Origin: CAWCDJ01 sp963794265 | GTDB taxonomy: Bacteria > Acidobacteriota > Terriglobia > Bryobacterales > Bryobacteraceae | Direction of reading: 5' to 3' | NCBI GenBank assembly: GCA_963794265.1 | Contig: CAWCDJ010000003.1 | Location: forward strand, 1,922,001 to 1,986,000 | DNA: 64,000 nucleotides | In this document: positions 28,255 to 37,307 of the stretch, piece after piece | How the letters are laid out: every line of letters starts with the position of its first letter | How positions within the stretch are numbered: position 1 is the stretch's first letter | Notes under the pieces: generated by a model | Seen by the model: the letters and a program-made list of their open reading frames with translations, nothing else | Told to the model about the DNA's origin: nothing | The model's database searches: none | Made by a program: the position numbers and the translations under genes

Positions 28255-28335
28255 CGTACGTCTCCTGGCAGGGACCTGGACCGCAGCCTTCGCTCTTGCT
28301 TGGCGCGTATTGCCAACGAGCCCCTGGGAAGTTCT

Positions 28336-28383
28336 AGGATAGAGCCTCGGGCACCGGTGCGGATACTAGGCGGCGACCTAGTA
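28336..28383 (-). promoter_or_regulatory. Palindromic operator P1 with -10 element, upstream of KdpD/KdpE-like operon
   Basis: Positions 28364-28383 read TACTAGGCGGCGACCTAGTA, a palindrome with perfect 7-bp arms. On the minus strand a -10-like TATCCT lies at 28341-28336, 22 nt past the palindrome edge. The predicted transcript start is about 75 nt before the kinase GTG. The same arrangement is present at P2, P3 and P4. Confidence 0.7.
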
Positions 28384-28453
28384 AGCAGCGATCATCGACT
28401 GGAAGCTAACGATCCCCCGAAGCCCCGACTCTCGGGCGGGCCGAACTGCGACA

Positions 28454-29200
28454 TCAACCCATCGGTGGGGGCCATGGCATTTCCTCGGAATCGATTGGCC
28501 TCCCATAATAGTCATAAAGGCGGACCTCGTATTCGCGGTTGACACCTGCCGCCGGATCGAATTCAGGGCTCTTCTCCACCTGATCGCGACTGAGTTTCAA
28601 GCGCGCTGCCTTTTCGGACCACGAGACGCTCCCGATCCATCTGGTACCAACGAGTACGCGCTTACGGAGCCACCACCCGCCGCCGAGTGCGACGACGAGC
28701 CAGCGAATCGACCATGACCCATCGTCGGCGATGAAGTCATCCACGGAGCCCACATTTTCCTCTCCACACTGGACGTGATAGCTGCTCACCTCACGCAGAC
28801 TTCGCAGGTGCGGGTCGCCCTCGACCTTCTGCACCTCGAAGGTCCCTGGAGGCATTGAAATCGGCAGCGGCTCCACGCTCCAGTAGTACGGCCAACCATA
28901 ATGCGCGCTCATAGAGATTTCCTGCTGCCGTGAGACCGGTTTTTCGGTGTCCACATCCGGGCTATTGCGAACCTGCTCTTGGGTCAGCGAGACAGGGAAT
29001 ACGCGCGCCTGCCAATCGGGCTTCCCCAGCATTGCCGTGGAAAGCAACACGCGGCGTTGATCCAGCCAGGCGCCCGTCTGAACGACCAGGTAGCGAACCG
29101 TCCACGTCTGGTCTTCAAGAAAGAAATCGTGGACCTTTCCCAATTCCCCATCGACGGCTTGAATTGTGTAACCAAGAACGGTGCTCAGGCTTCGTAGCAT
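28454..29200 (-). CDS. Two-module PRC-barrel protein (long paralogue)
   Basis: The protein of about 248 residues contains two PRC-barrels, first at about 3-75 (LGYTIQAVDGELGKVHDFFLEDQTW, VRYLVVQTG) and second at about 130-205 (SYHVQCGEENVGSVDDFIADDGSW, IRWLVVALGG). The linker PVSRQQEISMSAHYGWPYYW matches that of the 25.3-25.9 kb paralogue. The C-terminus extends with NREYEVRLYDYYGRPI, a repeat of that linker motif missing from the shorter copy. ATG at 29200 has GGAGG four bases upstream, clearer than the start ten codons before. Function unknown; adaptor or ligand binding is likely. Confidence 0.82.
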   Translation of the reverse strand: MLRSLSTVLGYTIQAVDGELGKVHDFFLEDQTWTVRYLVVQTGAWLDQRRVLLSTAMLGKPDWQARVFPVSLTQEQVRNSPDVDTEKPVSRQQEISMSAHYGWPYYWSVEPLPISMPPGTFEVQKVEGDPHLRSLREVSSYHVQCGEENVGSVDDFIADDGSWSIRWLVVALGGGWWLRKRVLVGTRWIGSVSWSEKAARLKLSRDQVEKSPEFDPAAGVNREYEVRLYDYYGRPIDSEEMPWPPPMG

Positions 29201-29254
29201 GAATCCTCCGTTGGCCGCATCCGCCAACACAGCTCACATTGTACGCTTGAAACC

Positions 29255-30334
29255 ATGGAGACGCTGCTTGTGAATTGGAGAGATATTCTTTGGTCCCTCG
29301 TCATGGTCACGGGTGCAATCCTGTTGGGGCTGGTCGTACATCGGATTTGTTTCGCCATCGCTCGCAGGATTACGGGACGTACCGCGAACCGGATCGATCA
29401 GTCCTTCGTGCGACACGCGGACCCACCAGCAAGACTCATCCTCCCTCTCCTCGCGTCACTGCTGGTTTTTCCCGCTCTTCGACTCCCGGAAGCGCTCCTG
29501 GCGCCATTCAGACATCTTGTGACCCTCGCGCTCATCGCAGCCGTGGCCTGGTTCGCCGCCCGATTGGTCAACGTCGCGGACGACTTTATCGCCGAGAGGT
29601 ACCGGCTCGACGTCAGCGATAATCTCAGCGCGCGACGGATACAAACCCAAGTGCACGTACTGAAACGCATCGTCGTCATGACAATCGGAACGATCGCAAT
29701 TGCGGCCATGCTGATGACGTTTCCAAGTATTTGGAACATCGGCGCCGGCCTATTTGCTTCTGCGGGCGTGGTAGGCATCGTGGTTGGCATGGCAGCTCGA
29801 CCGACGCTATCGAACCTCCTTGCGGGCGTGCAGATCGCTCTTACCGAGCCAATTCGCATGGATGACGTCGTCATCGTCGAAGGCGAGTGGGGGAGAATCG
29901 AGGAAATCGGAACGACCTACATCATCGTGCGGATCTGGGACCTGCGCCGTCTGGTAGTACCGCTTTCCTATTTCATCGATCACCCTTTTCAGAACTGGAC
30001 GCGGACGTCCGCCGACCTGCTGGGAACGGTCTTTGTGTACGCAGACTACAGCGTCCCTGTCGAAGAAGTTCGTAAGGAACTACGGCGGATCCTCGAGGCG
30101 ACGGAACTCTGGGATGGCAAGACCTGGGGCTTGCAGGTGACGGATGCCACTGATCGCGTGTTGCAGTTGCGCGCCCTGATGAGCGCTCCTGATTCAGGTA
30201 GGGCGTGGGACCTCCGCTGCCACGTTCGAGAGCGGCTGGTCAGCTACCTTCAGGAACATCATCCAGGCAGTTTGCCAAAGTTCCGAGGCGACGTTCGGCA
30301 AGCGCACCTGCTACATGACTCTGGCGAGCAGTAA
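29255..30334 (+). CDS. MscS-family mechanosensitive channel
   Basis: The 359-residue protein has about four membrane helices and the MscS pore-lining helix and beta domain (FASAGVVGIVVGMAARPTLSNLLAGVQIALTEPIRMDDVVIVEGEWGRIEEIG, given here in full only as landmarks at roughly 170-220). A cytoplasmic alpha/beta vestibule follows (about 235-320). Such channels release solutes on hypo-osmotic shock or modulate membrane tension. It is divergently transcribed from the long PRC-barrel gene, 54 nt apart, and precedes the trehalose gene, consistent with osmotic adaptation. Four MscS homologues occur in this window. Confidence 0.9.
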   Translation: METLLVNWRDILWSLVMVTGAILLGLVVHRICFAIARRITGRTANRIDQSFVRHADPPARLILPLLASLLVFPALRLPEALLAPFRHLVTLALIAAVAWFAARLVNVADDFIAERYRLDVSDNLSARRIQTQVHVLKRIVVMTIGTIAIAAMLMTFPSIWNIGAGLFASAGVVGIVVGMAARPTLSNLLAGVQIALTEPIRMDDVVIVEGEWGRIEEIGTTYIIVRIWDLRRLVVPLSYFIDHPFQNWTRTSADLLGTVFVYADYSVPVEEVRKELRRILEATELWDGKTWGLQVTDATDRVLQLRALMSAPDSGRAWDLRCHVRERLVSYLQEHHPGSLPKFRGDVRQAHLLHDSGEQ

Positions 30335-30417
30335 TCGAAGGCCGACCGGGTCATGGTTTGGTGCCAGGTTCGCGAATTCTCACCGGAGTCCGGATATTAT
30401 CGAGTTTGGCAAACATC

Positions 30418-32649
30418 ATGTCCACGACAGCATCACTCGCAAGTGCCGACGAGAGCGGCCGCCTCATGGTGATCTCCAATCGCCTGCCGGTTAAGCTTCA
30501 AAACACGGCGAGCGGATGGCGCGCAGAGGTCAGCTCAGGCGGCCTAGCCACCGCTATGAATCCAATTCTGAAGCGGAGTAACGGATTGTGGATCGGCTGG
30601 CCCGGAAACTCCGCCGGAATCGGCAATCCCGACCGGCAACAGATTGTCGAAAGCTGGGCCGCCAACGACCGTTTGGTCGCGGTCGATCTGCCGCCCGAGA
30701 TCGCACGGGATTTCTACGAAGGATACGCCAATCAGATTCTGTGGCCCTTATTTCACTACTTTCCGTCGCGCATGGCATCCGATCCCAAGGGCTGGGCGGC
30801 ATACGTTGCCGCCAACAATCTCTTCCGCGATGTGGCCGTCAGCAACTACCGGGACGGCGATCAGATCTGGATTCATGACTATCAACTGATGCTCCTCCCT
30901 GGCCTGCTCCGCGAAGCGCTGCCCAACGCACCCATCGGATTCTTCCTTCACATCCCTTTCCCCTCCTCCGAGGTTTTCCGGATCGTTCCCCAGCGCGCGC
31001 AGTTGCTGGAGGGTCTGTTGGGCGCCGACCTTCTGGCATTTCAGACGTATTCGCATCTGCTGCACTTCCGGTCGTCGCTGCTGCGGATCAGCGGCCGGGA
31101 GAGTCGCATCGATCAGGTCGATCTGGGCGGGCGGGCTGTACGCATTGCCGCGATACCGATTGGCATCTCGCCGGAAGGGTTTACCAGCATGTTGGAGAAG
31201 CGGGAGACAATCGGTCAGATCGCCGAGTTGGAACGCCGGCACAGCGGGCGGCGGATCTTGCTGGCGGTGGATCGCTTGGACTATTCCAAGGGAATCCCGG
31301 ATCGCCTCCGCGCGTATCGGCGGCTGCTCGAAAGTGCACCCGACCTGCGCGGGAGAATCGTTCTGATCCAGGTGGCAGTACCTTCGCGCGAGAAGGTCTT
31401 CACCTACGAAGCCTTACGCCGGCAGGTGAACGAATTGGTCGGCGAGATCAACGGGCAGTTCGGAACACCGGATTGGACGCCGGTGATCTATATCCGCCGT
31501 GGGATTTCCCGCTCGCAACTCGTGGCCTTGTACAGTCAGGCTGATGGCGCTTGGGTGACGCCGTTGCGCGACGGTATGAACCTGGTGTCCAAGGAATACG
31601 TCGCCTGCCAGCAGCGGAAGAGCGGCTTTCTCCTGTTGAGCGAATTCGCTGGCGCAGCAGAGGAGATGGGAGAAGCTTTTCTGGTCAATCCTTACGACGA
31701 GGATGGCACCGCGAGCGCATTGCGGCGCGCGCTCGAAACTTCAGAGGAGGAACGCGGCGAGCGCCTACGCGCGCTGCGCGAACGGGTCGAGCGAAACAAC
31801 GTGTTTGCGTGGAGCGAACGCTTTCTTTCCCTACTCCAGCAGGCTGCCGAAACCCGAGCGTCGTTCTCGGACCAGCCCAATCCGCTTGACGTCGAGGCGG
31901 TCATCCGAAGTTATCTCCTGGCGGGCCGGCGCCTGTTGCTCTTGGATTACGATGGCACGCTCGTCCCATTTGCTAACCGGCCCGAGGCGGCAGTGCCTTC
32001 CGAGAAATTGAAGCATCTTCTTCGGCGTCTCAGCAGCGATCCGCGGAATCTCGCAGCCCTGATCTCGGGACGGTCGCGTGCCGATCTTGAGCGATGGTTC
32101 GGCGATGTCCATGGGTTGTGTCTCGTGGCCGAGCATGGCGCTACCATCCGCCATCCTGGCTCTGCCGAGTGGAATCCAATCCGGCAAATTTCTTCCCGCG
32201 ACTGGATGCAAGGTGTCCGCCCTGTGCTGGAGCACTTCGTCAATCGAACGCCGGGAAGCTTCATCGAAGAAAAGGAGTACGCGCTTGTCTGGCACTACCG
32301 CATGTCGGCGCCTGACTTCGGCGAGTGGCTGGCCCGGGAACTCGTTTCAATGTTGGAGGGGATGCTCGCCGAGACGGAACTGCGCGCGATCCGCGGACGA
32401 AAGATCGTGGAAGTCAAGCCGCTTTGGATTCACAAAGGCGCCGCGGCCGAACGACTGGCCCGCAACTTCGGACTCGACAGTTTTCAGTTCGCCGTCGGCG
32501 ACGACCGCACGGATGAAGACACGTTTGAAGTCCTCCCGGGGAACGCGTGGACCGTTCACGTAGGGACAGAACGCTCCCGCGCGCGCTTCTTTGTCTCCAA
32601 TCCGGACGAGGTGACCGACTTGTTGGAAAGGTTTGCCGCCGGATCATAG
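30418..32649 (+). CDS. otsAB: Bifunctional trehalose-6-phosphate synthase/phosphatase
   Basis: The protein of about 743 residues fuses OtsA (GT20) and OtsB (HAD). The synthase part (about 15-480) has VISNRLPVKL, the GG and WIGWPG regions, WIHDYQLMLLP, FLHIPFPSSEVFR and the C-terminal RDGMNLVSKEYVACQ. The phosphatase begins near 505 with LLLLDYDGTLVPF and ends with VGDDRTDEDTF. It makes trehalose-6-P from UDP-glucose and glucose-6-P and then trehalose, a compatible solute. ATG at 30418 was preferred over upstream codons because the family begins just before RLMVISNRLP. It is sandwiched between two mechanosensitive channel genes. Confidence 0.95.
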   Translation: MSTTASLASADESGRLMVISNRLPVKLQNTASGWRAEVSSGGLATAMNPILKRSNGLWIGWPGNSAGIGNPDRQQIVESWAANDRLVAVDLPPEIARDFYEGYANQILWPLFHYFPSRMASDPKGWAAYVAANNLFRDVAVSNYRDGDQIWIHDYQLMLLPGLLREALPNAPIGFFLHIPFPSSEVFRIVPQRAQLLEGLLGADLLAFQTYSHLLHFRSSLLRISGRESRIDQVDLGGRAVRIAAIPIGISPEGFTSMLEKRETIGQIAELERRHSGRRILLAVDRLDYSKGIPDRLRAYRRLLESAPDLRGRIVLIQVAVPSREKVFTYEALRRQVNELVGEINGQFGTPDWTPVIYIRRGISRSQLVALYSQADGAWVTPLRDGMNLVSKEYVACQQRKSGFLLLSEFAGAAEEMGEAFLVNPYDEDGTASALRRALETSEEERGERLRALRERVERNNVFAWSERFLSLLQQAAETRASFSDQPNPLDVEAVIRSYLLAGRRLLLLDYDGTLVPFANRPEAAVPSEKLKHLLRRLSSDPRNLAALISGRSRADLERWFGDVHGLCLVAEHGATIRHPGSAEWNPIRQISSRDWMQGVRPVLEHFVNRTPGSFIEEKEYALVWHYRMSAPDFGEWLARELVSMLEGMLAETELRAIRGRKIVEVKPLWIHKGAAAERLARNFGLDSFQFAVGDDRTDEDTFEVLPGNAWTVHVGTERSRARFFVSNPDEVTDLLERFAAGS

Positions 32650-32654
32650 CCTGC

Positions 32655-33656
32655 CTACTCGGACGGCCTCCGCCCGTCTGTCAAGAGCGGAATCGAGGCC
32701 GCCACTGAGCGAACGTGAACATCGCGCTGGGGGAACGGTATCTCGATATCGTTTTCCGAAAACACCCGGAAGATTTCGTAGTACAGATTGCTTTTCAGAA
32801 TCTGCGGCGTGCGCAGACTGTCTTCGGTCCAGACGCGCAGTTCGAAGTCCAGGCTGCTGTCGCCGAAGCCTTGGAAGATCACGTCCGGTGCGGGGTCGCG
32901 CAGGATATCGGCCTGCGATTTGGCGACATTCAGAAGAATCGTCCGGACGAGAGCCGGATTACTCGAATACGACACACCCAGCCGGAGCTTGATTCGTACG
33001 CGACGGTCGTTGGCAGTCCAGTTAGTGACTCGATTCGAAATAAAGTCTGAATTCGGGACGATGATGACCACATTGTCGTTGGTGCGCACCCACGTACTTC
33101 GTGCGGCAATGCGGACAATGTCCCCGGTCAAGTCCCCAATCTCCACCCGGTCCCCTACCTTGATCGGGCGCTCCACCAGCAGAATCAATCCGGAAACGAA
33201 GTTATTCACGATGTTCTGAAGCCCGAATCCGACGCCGACTCCGATGATGCCGGTCAGGAAAGCAAGACTCGACAGATTGAGACCGATTGATTGCAGACCA
33301 ATGATCAGCCCGAACACAAAAACCAGGTAGCCCGTTCCCACCTCCAGGGCGTACTGCAGCCCGGGATCGATCGACGTCCGGGACAAGACGCGGTTTTGCA
33401 CGAGTTTCCGAGAACCCCGTGAAACTAGAACCAGCAGCACCAGGAAAACCGCGGCTTTCAGGAAGAGTGCGGGGCTGACCTCCAGGCCTCCGACAGTCAA
33501 CAGCGGTTCGCTAAAGAGCCTCAGGAGGCGGCCGCCATAGGCTCCAAACAACCGTTCGACGTTCTCTTCCTCCAGATACCTGGCAGCCACGATCAGAGCC
33601 AGGAGCGCAAGGAGGACTGAAACTGTTTTCAGAACGGGTTTCGTTAGCTTTTCCAT
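32655..33656 (-). CDS. MscS-family mechanosensitive channel (MscK/YnaI-like)
   Basis: The protein of about 333 residues opens with a helix (KPVLKTVSVLLALLALIVAARYL), further helices, and the MscS core: GVGVGFGLQNIVNNFVSGLILL, ERPIKVGDRVEIGDLTGDIVRIAARSTWVRT and VIIVPNSDF. The C-terminus is the usual vestibule domain. ATG at 33656 is chosen because the longer open frame upstream encodes nothing resembling the family. It converges on the trehalose gene (5 nt apart) and is divergent from the DUF6544-like gene. Confidence 0.92.
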   Translation of the reverse strand: MEKLTKPVLKTVSVLLALLALIVAARYLEEENVERLFGAYGGRLLRLFSEPLLTVGGLEVSPALFLKAAVFLVLLVLVSRGSRKLVQNRVLSRTSIDPGLQYALEVGTGYLVFVFGLIIGLQSIGLNLSSLAFLTGIIGVGVGFGLQNIVNNFVSGLILLVERPIKVGDRVEIGDLTGDIVRIAARSTWVRTNDNVVIIVPNSDFISNRVTNWTANDRRVRIKLRLGVSYSSNPALVRTILLNVAKSQADILRDPAPDVIFQGFGDSSLDFELRVWTEDSLRTPQILKSNLYYEIFRVFSENDIEIPFPQRDVHVRSVAASIPLLTDGRRPSE

Positions 33657-33797
33657 GAATTGAACTATAACGCCGGCCCACGTGGAGAGTTCAGGGATCG
33701 AAACCCAACGAGGCAGACCTCCGGCAGCGTTGACGTACGGAGCTTCCCTGCCAACCCTGCGCCGAACAGCCCGGTGAGTAGAAGTTTGTTGCGGGCA

Positions 33798-34571
33798 ATG
33801 TGGGTTGAGTACGATAAACGTGTGGCGCGCGACCTGCTCTCCCTTGATGGTTTGTGGAATTCGACGCCGGTCGACGGTGAGTTGATCGACCGCGGACGAC
33901 TGTCCCTGCTCCCGGCGGCCGCCCGCAAATACCTTGGACACGCGATCGCACCTGGGGCGCGATCCGCATGTGCGGTCCGTTTGCAGATGCATGGCCAGAT
34001 CAAGCTGAAAGGCTGGCTTCCGTTCTCAGCAGAAGAGGTAATCCGGTGGGATCGGGGCATGATCTGGCGGGCGGTGGTGCGAATGCACGGCATACAGATT
34101 CGAGGCGGTGACACTTTCGTGGATGGCGAAGGCGCCATGCGATGGAAGCTCTTCGACCTTTTTCCTGTGGTCAACGTGTCCGGTACCGACGTCAGCCGAT
34201 CCACCGCCGGTCGCGTAAACATCGAATCTATATGGTTACCCTCGGCACTTTGTACGGACGACGTATCCTGGACGTCAACGAACGACCTTCAATGCCACGC
34301 AAGTTTTACTGCGCACAACGAACCTGCGGAGGTCGATTACGGTATCGATCAGGACGGACGCCTCAAGACCGTTAGCATGCCGCGTTGGGGCAATCCCGGA
34401 GGCGCAGCGTTCCACTACTCAAACTGTGGCGGATTTGTGGAGGCCGAAGGCCAATTCGGCGGCTATACGATACCAACTCGCATGCGCGTGGGGTGGCACT
34501 TCGGCGCAGGGAGGTTTGAATCTGAGGGAGAGTTCTTCCGCGTGATCATCGATGACGCGGCGTACCGCTGA
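33798..34571 (+). CDS. DUF6544/DUF6920-like conserved protein
   Basis: The protein of about 257 residues matches an uncharacterised family with motifs LPAAARKYLGHAI, KGWLPFSAEEVI, MIWRAVVRMHGIQIRGGDTFVDGEG, DVSRSTAGRVNIESIWLPSAL and the C-terminal GGYTIPTRMRVGWHFG. No signal peptide or membrane segment is apparent. Function is unknown. ATG at 33798 begins just before the conserved region; an upstream ATG at 33660 would add 46 residues without family resemblance and would overlap the promoter of the MscS gene. Confidence 0.75.
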   Translation: MWVEYDKRVARDLLSLDGLWNSTPVDGELIDRGRLSLLPAAARKYLGHAIAPGARSACAVRLQMHGQIKLKGWLPFSAEEVIRWDRGMIWRAVVRMHGIQIRGGDTFVDGEGAMRWKLFDLFPVVNVSGTDVSRSTAGRVNIESIWLPSALCTDDVSWTSTNDLQCHASFTAHNEPAEVDYGIDQDGRLKTVSMPRWGNPGGAAFHYSNCGGFVEAEGQFGGYTIPTRMRVGWHFGAGRFESEGEFFRVIIDDAAYR

Positions 34572-34605
34572 ACTCTAGAGACGGTATCGCCCATGACTCC
34601 GTACC

Positions 34606-34890
34606 CTACCTGCCGGTCTGCGAATTGGCAGCCGAAGTCAATGGCTTACGGAGCCCTGTTGACAGGACAAGTCTTGGTCCAGTATTAGCAGTTCCTCCAC
34701 CGGCCGCCCCGGCCAGTACGCGGTCTTGGAAGTGCGGACGCTTGGCCGCAACCACGCGTGCCGCATGGATAACCCCTCTGCGCACGCCGAGCGTCCGCCC
34801 GCAGACGCACATCCAAACTGCGCCTTCCGCGACAAGAGTTCCGGAAATCGGTGCGTCCCACTTCTTCCCGCACTCACACAGATAGATCAT
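34606..34890 (-). CDS. Small putative zinc-ribbon protein
   Basis: From ATG at 34890 the frame gives about 94 residues starting MIYLCECGKKWDAPISG with a second pair WMCVCGRT, so CxCG and CVCG could ligate one metal. The C-terminal half is basic and low-complexity. It follows the sigma-54 activator on the same strand by about 30 nt. I do not recognise a family; it could be a genuine small regulator or an over-predicted frame. Confidence 0.45.
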   Translation of the reverse strand: MIYLCECGKKWDAPISGTLVAEGAVWMCVCGRTLGVRRGVIHAARVVAAKRPHFQDRVLAGAAGGGTANTGPRLVLSTGLRKPLTSAANSQTGR

Positions 34891-34918
34891 GTAGTGAGCC
34901 TTGGATTCGGCCCCAGGT

Positions 34919-35965
34919 TCAATAGCTTTGCAAGCCATGTTTTTTCATCCGGTATCGTAATTGGTCCCTGGAGACATCCAGAGCCGCGGCGGCGCGCGTC
35001 TGGTTCCCGCTGAACCTCGTGAGCGCTTCGATGATAAGGCACCGCTCATTCCGCGCCAGCGACAAGCCCACTTCAGAATCCGCGACTCGGTGGAATCGTT
35101 CGAATCCGCTGATTTCGGGCGGAAGGCTGGTAATCCTCACTTGTGAGGACTCCTCAAGAACCATGGCGCGTTCGATAGCGTTGCGCAATTCACGCACATT
35201 GCCCGGCCAGGTATATCGGAGCAAAGCACTGCTGGCGGCGGCAGTGATTCCAATGATGTTTCCATGGAATTTTCGGTTGTACAGGTCCAGGAAAGCCTCG
35301 GCCAGTGGCACGATGTCATCGCGCCGATCCCGCAGCGGGGGGATCGTGATTTGGATCACATTGAGCCGATAGAACAGATCCATTCGAAACGAGCCCTCTC
35401 GAACCGCAGTTCGCAGATCCTCATTGGTGGCCGCCACAAATCGAATGTCCGTCTCGATATCGACGGTTCCTCCCACTCTGCGAAAACATTGCGTTTCCAG
35501 AACCCGTAGCAGCTTCGCTTGAAGCCGGGGCGACATCTGGCTGATCTCGTCGAGAAATAACGTTCCATGGTCGGCTTGCTCCAACAATCCCTGCTTACGG
35601 GAGCGGGCGTCGGTGAAAGCTCCGGGTTCGTGGCCGAACAACTCGCTTTCCAGCAGTTCTTCTGGAATTGCCGCGCAATTAATAGGGACGAAGCGGTAAG
35701 ACGCTCGCGGACCTTCCTCGTGGAGCAATGCGGCAATCACTTCTTTGCCGGCGCCAGTCTCTCCTTGTAAGAGAACCGTGGTCACCTCGCTGGCGGCAAC
35801 CCGCCGAGCCAGAGCGAGAACATCCAACATTCCCGCAGACACTGCGACTACATTCAGCCGAGACGCCCCGAGCGGGATCGTCCGCCCTCGTGAAATTGTG
35901 ACGACACTCACTTCGCCCCTCCTGGCGCCACTGCAATTGGCGCGCGGATTGTCGAGTGAAACCAT
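34919..35965 (-). CDS. Sigma-54-dependent transcriptional activator without receiver domain
   Basis: The 348-residue protein is a bare AAA+ activator plus Fis-type HTH. It has Walker A GETGAGKE near 69, the sigma-54 loop GAFTDAR (GAFTGA variant), Walker B GTLFLDEI, and YTWPGNVRELRNAIER. The C-terminal helix-turn-helix is NQTRAAAALDVSRDQLRYRMKK. The short N-terminus (about 45 residues) has no obvious sensory domain, so activity may be set by expression or a partner, as in PspF-like proteins. Operator P2 lies 26 nt upstream of its start but points the other way. I saw no clear -24/-12 promoter in the window. Confidence 0.92.
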   Translation of the reverse strand: MVSLDNPRANCSGARRGEVSVVTISRGRTIPLGASRLNVVAVSAGMLDVLALARRVAASEVTTVLLQGETGAGKEVIAALLHEEGPRASYRFVPINCAAIPEELLESELFGHEPGAFTDARSRKQGLLEQADHGTLFLDEISQMSPRLQAKLLRVLETQCFRRVGGTVDIETDIRFVAATNEDLRTAVREGSFRMDLFYRLNVIQITIPPLRDRRDDIVPLAEAFLDLYNRKFHGNIIGITAAASSALLRYTWPGNVRELRNAIERAMVLEESSQVRITSLPPEISGFERFHRVADSEVGLSLARNERCLIIEALTRFSGNQTRAAAALDVSRDQLRYRMKKHGLQSY

Positions 35966-35990
35966 AGTAAACGCTGGACGGCTATCAGCC

Positions 35991-36037
35991 TACTAGGCGA
36001 CGGCCTAGTAGGAAGCGTCGCCGGAATTCGGTACGGT
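35991..36037 (+). promoter_or_regulatory. Palindromic operator P2 with -10 element, upstream of degenerate receiver
   Basis: Positions 35991-36010 read TACTAGGCGACGGCCTAGTA with perfect 7-bp arms. A -10-like TACGGT lies at 36032-36037, 21 nt downstream, and the receiver ATG is at 36084. The divergent sigma-54 activator starts at 35965 and might also be affected. Confidence 0.7.
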
Positions 36038-36083
36038 GTCTCTAAGCCACCATGCCATAGGAAGCACCATCGGGTTGACGAGT

Positions 36084-36563
36084 ATGTTCCTTCCACAGCA
36101 ACTGGATTGCGTCAGCGAGATGTTCCACGCATTGCTGGTCAGTCCATTGGAAGACGACCTGCATGCTCTCCGCGAGTTGTGTCCCCAGATGAATTGGAAG
36201 TTGGACCTGGCACGGTCCATCGCGGAAGCACGCTCGCGGATGGTGCGCCTCGGTCCACCTCCCATCATCATCTGCGAGCGCGATCTTCCGGATGGCAACT
36301 GGAGAATTCTCTTCCAGGAAGCAGAAACACTGCCGCATCCTCCCCGTTTCGTGGTCTGCTCGCGGTTGGCTGATGAGTATCTCTGGGCGGAAGTGCTGAA
36401 TCTCGGCGGTTTCGACGTGCTGGCTAAACCGTTCGAAGCTCGAGAGGTCAACCACGTAGTAGAGTGTGCTTGCGACTCCTGGCATCGACAGTGGGGGCGG
36501 AAACCCGTGCGCGCCTTCCGCAGCGCAGCCCCCGCGAATGCAGTGGCTCGGGCTGCTTCCTAG
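36084..36563 (+). CDS. Degenerate (pseudo-)receiver protein with Glu at the phospho-site, copy 1
   Basis: The protein of about 159 residues is receiver-like: LLVSPLEDDLHALREL at the N-terminus, IIICERDLPDGNW at the beta-3 position, VVCSRLADEYLWAEVLNLG at beta-4 and LAKPFE at beta-5. The normal phospho-Asp is replaced by Glu (CERDLP), while Lys is retained. There is no output domain. Glu could mimic a phosphorylated Asp, so the protein may be constitutively active; this is inference. A paralogue is at 49944-50369 and a dead one at 13169-13685. ATG at 36084 is chosen because the predicted promoter rules out the GTG at 36036. Confidence 0.75.
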   Translation: MFLPQQLDCVSEMFHALLVSPLEDDLHALRELCPQMNWKLDLARSIAEARSRMVRLGPPPIIICERDLPDGNWRILFQEAETLPHPPRFVVCSRLADEYLWAEVLNLGGFDVLAKPFEAREVNHVVECACDSWHRQWGRKPVRAFRSAAPANAVARAAS

Positions 36564-36799
36564 CCGTTGCCGGTTCAGTTCGTCACTCAAACCCCCGGGT
36601 GACAGACGATCGAATTCCAAACTGCTCTATATATACTGCAAGCCACGGTCAAATGAGCGCCAAACGGGAACTGAGTTTTCGTCGTGGCGCCGCATACAAT
36701 ATCAGGTAAGGAGACCTGAATGTTATATTTCCGAGTGACCGAAAAGAGGCGCATTCGCAGCGAGCAAGCCGAAGCGCCGCCAAGGCGTCGGGAGGTCCC

Positions 36800-37162
36800 A
36801 TGCCGAGACTGATTGGCTCACCCACGCCTTTGCCAGCGCCCGGCGACGGCGCACTGCACGTTGACGAATTCGTCGGTCTGATTAATACGGGCGACACCGC
36901 CATCTCGATCGCGCATACGCGGTGCCCAGCCGGATGGGCGGAACCCGCAAAGTGTCCGAAGTTCGAGGAATTTACGATCGTACTGAAGGGCATGGTCCGC
37001 GTCGAACATGCGGACGGGGTCGTCGAGGCCGGCGCTGGCCAGGCAATCCACGTGGGGCGAGACGAGTGGGTCCGCTGCTCGACCCCTGGCGACGGAGGCG
37101 CGGAGTTCATTTCCGTCTGCATGCCCGCTTTCTCCCGTTCTGCAATACGCTTTGAGGACTGA
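36800..37162 (+). CDS. Cupin-domain protein
   Basis: The 120-residue protein is a single cupin barrel: FEEFTIVLKGMVRVEHADG, VVEAGAGQAIHVGRDEW and VRCSTPGDGGAEFISVCMPAF. The canonical first-motif histidines are not clearly present, so metal binding is uncertain. Such small cupins bind ligands or modify small molecules. ATG at 36800 has GGGAGG about five bases upstream. It stands alone; the 236-bp gap before it shows no gene. Precise function cannot be assigned. Confidence 0.8.
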   Translation: MPRLIGSPTPLPAPGDGALHVDEFVGLINTGDTAISIAHTRCPAGWAEPAKCPKFEEFTIVLKGMVRVEHADGVVEAGAGQAIHVGRDEWVRCSTPGDGGAEFISVCMPAFSRSAIRFED

Positions 37163-37307
37163 TCGCGGAACCGACCACTTGTGGTCCGCACAGCATCGCC
37201 AAGCCCGCCAGACAATTGAATTCCCGAGGGCGGTCCGCACTTAACCGCCCTCCCGGCTGCCGCCGTGTTCAGGTTGACTGGTCCTGACGATTGCTCATCC
37301 GGCACGA

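Noticed and set aside
32655..33992. A longer 445-residue version of the MscS gene starting at 33992
   Set aside because: The extra 112 residues are low-complexity and unlike any MscS; the ATG at 33656 begins the first helix.
34919..36084. A sigma-54 promoter controlled by the sigma-54 activator
   Set aside because: I looked for GG/GC spaced -24/-12 patterns near local genes and found none that were convincing.
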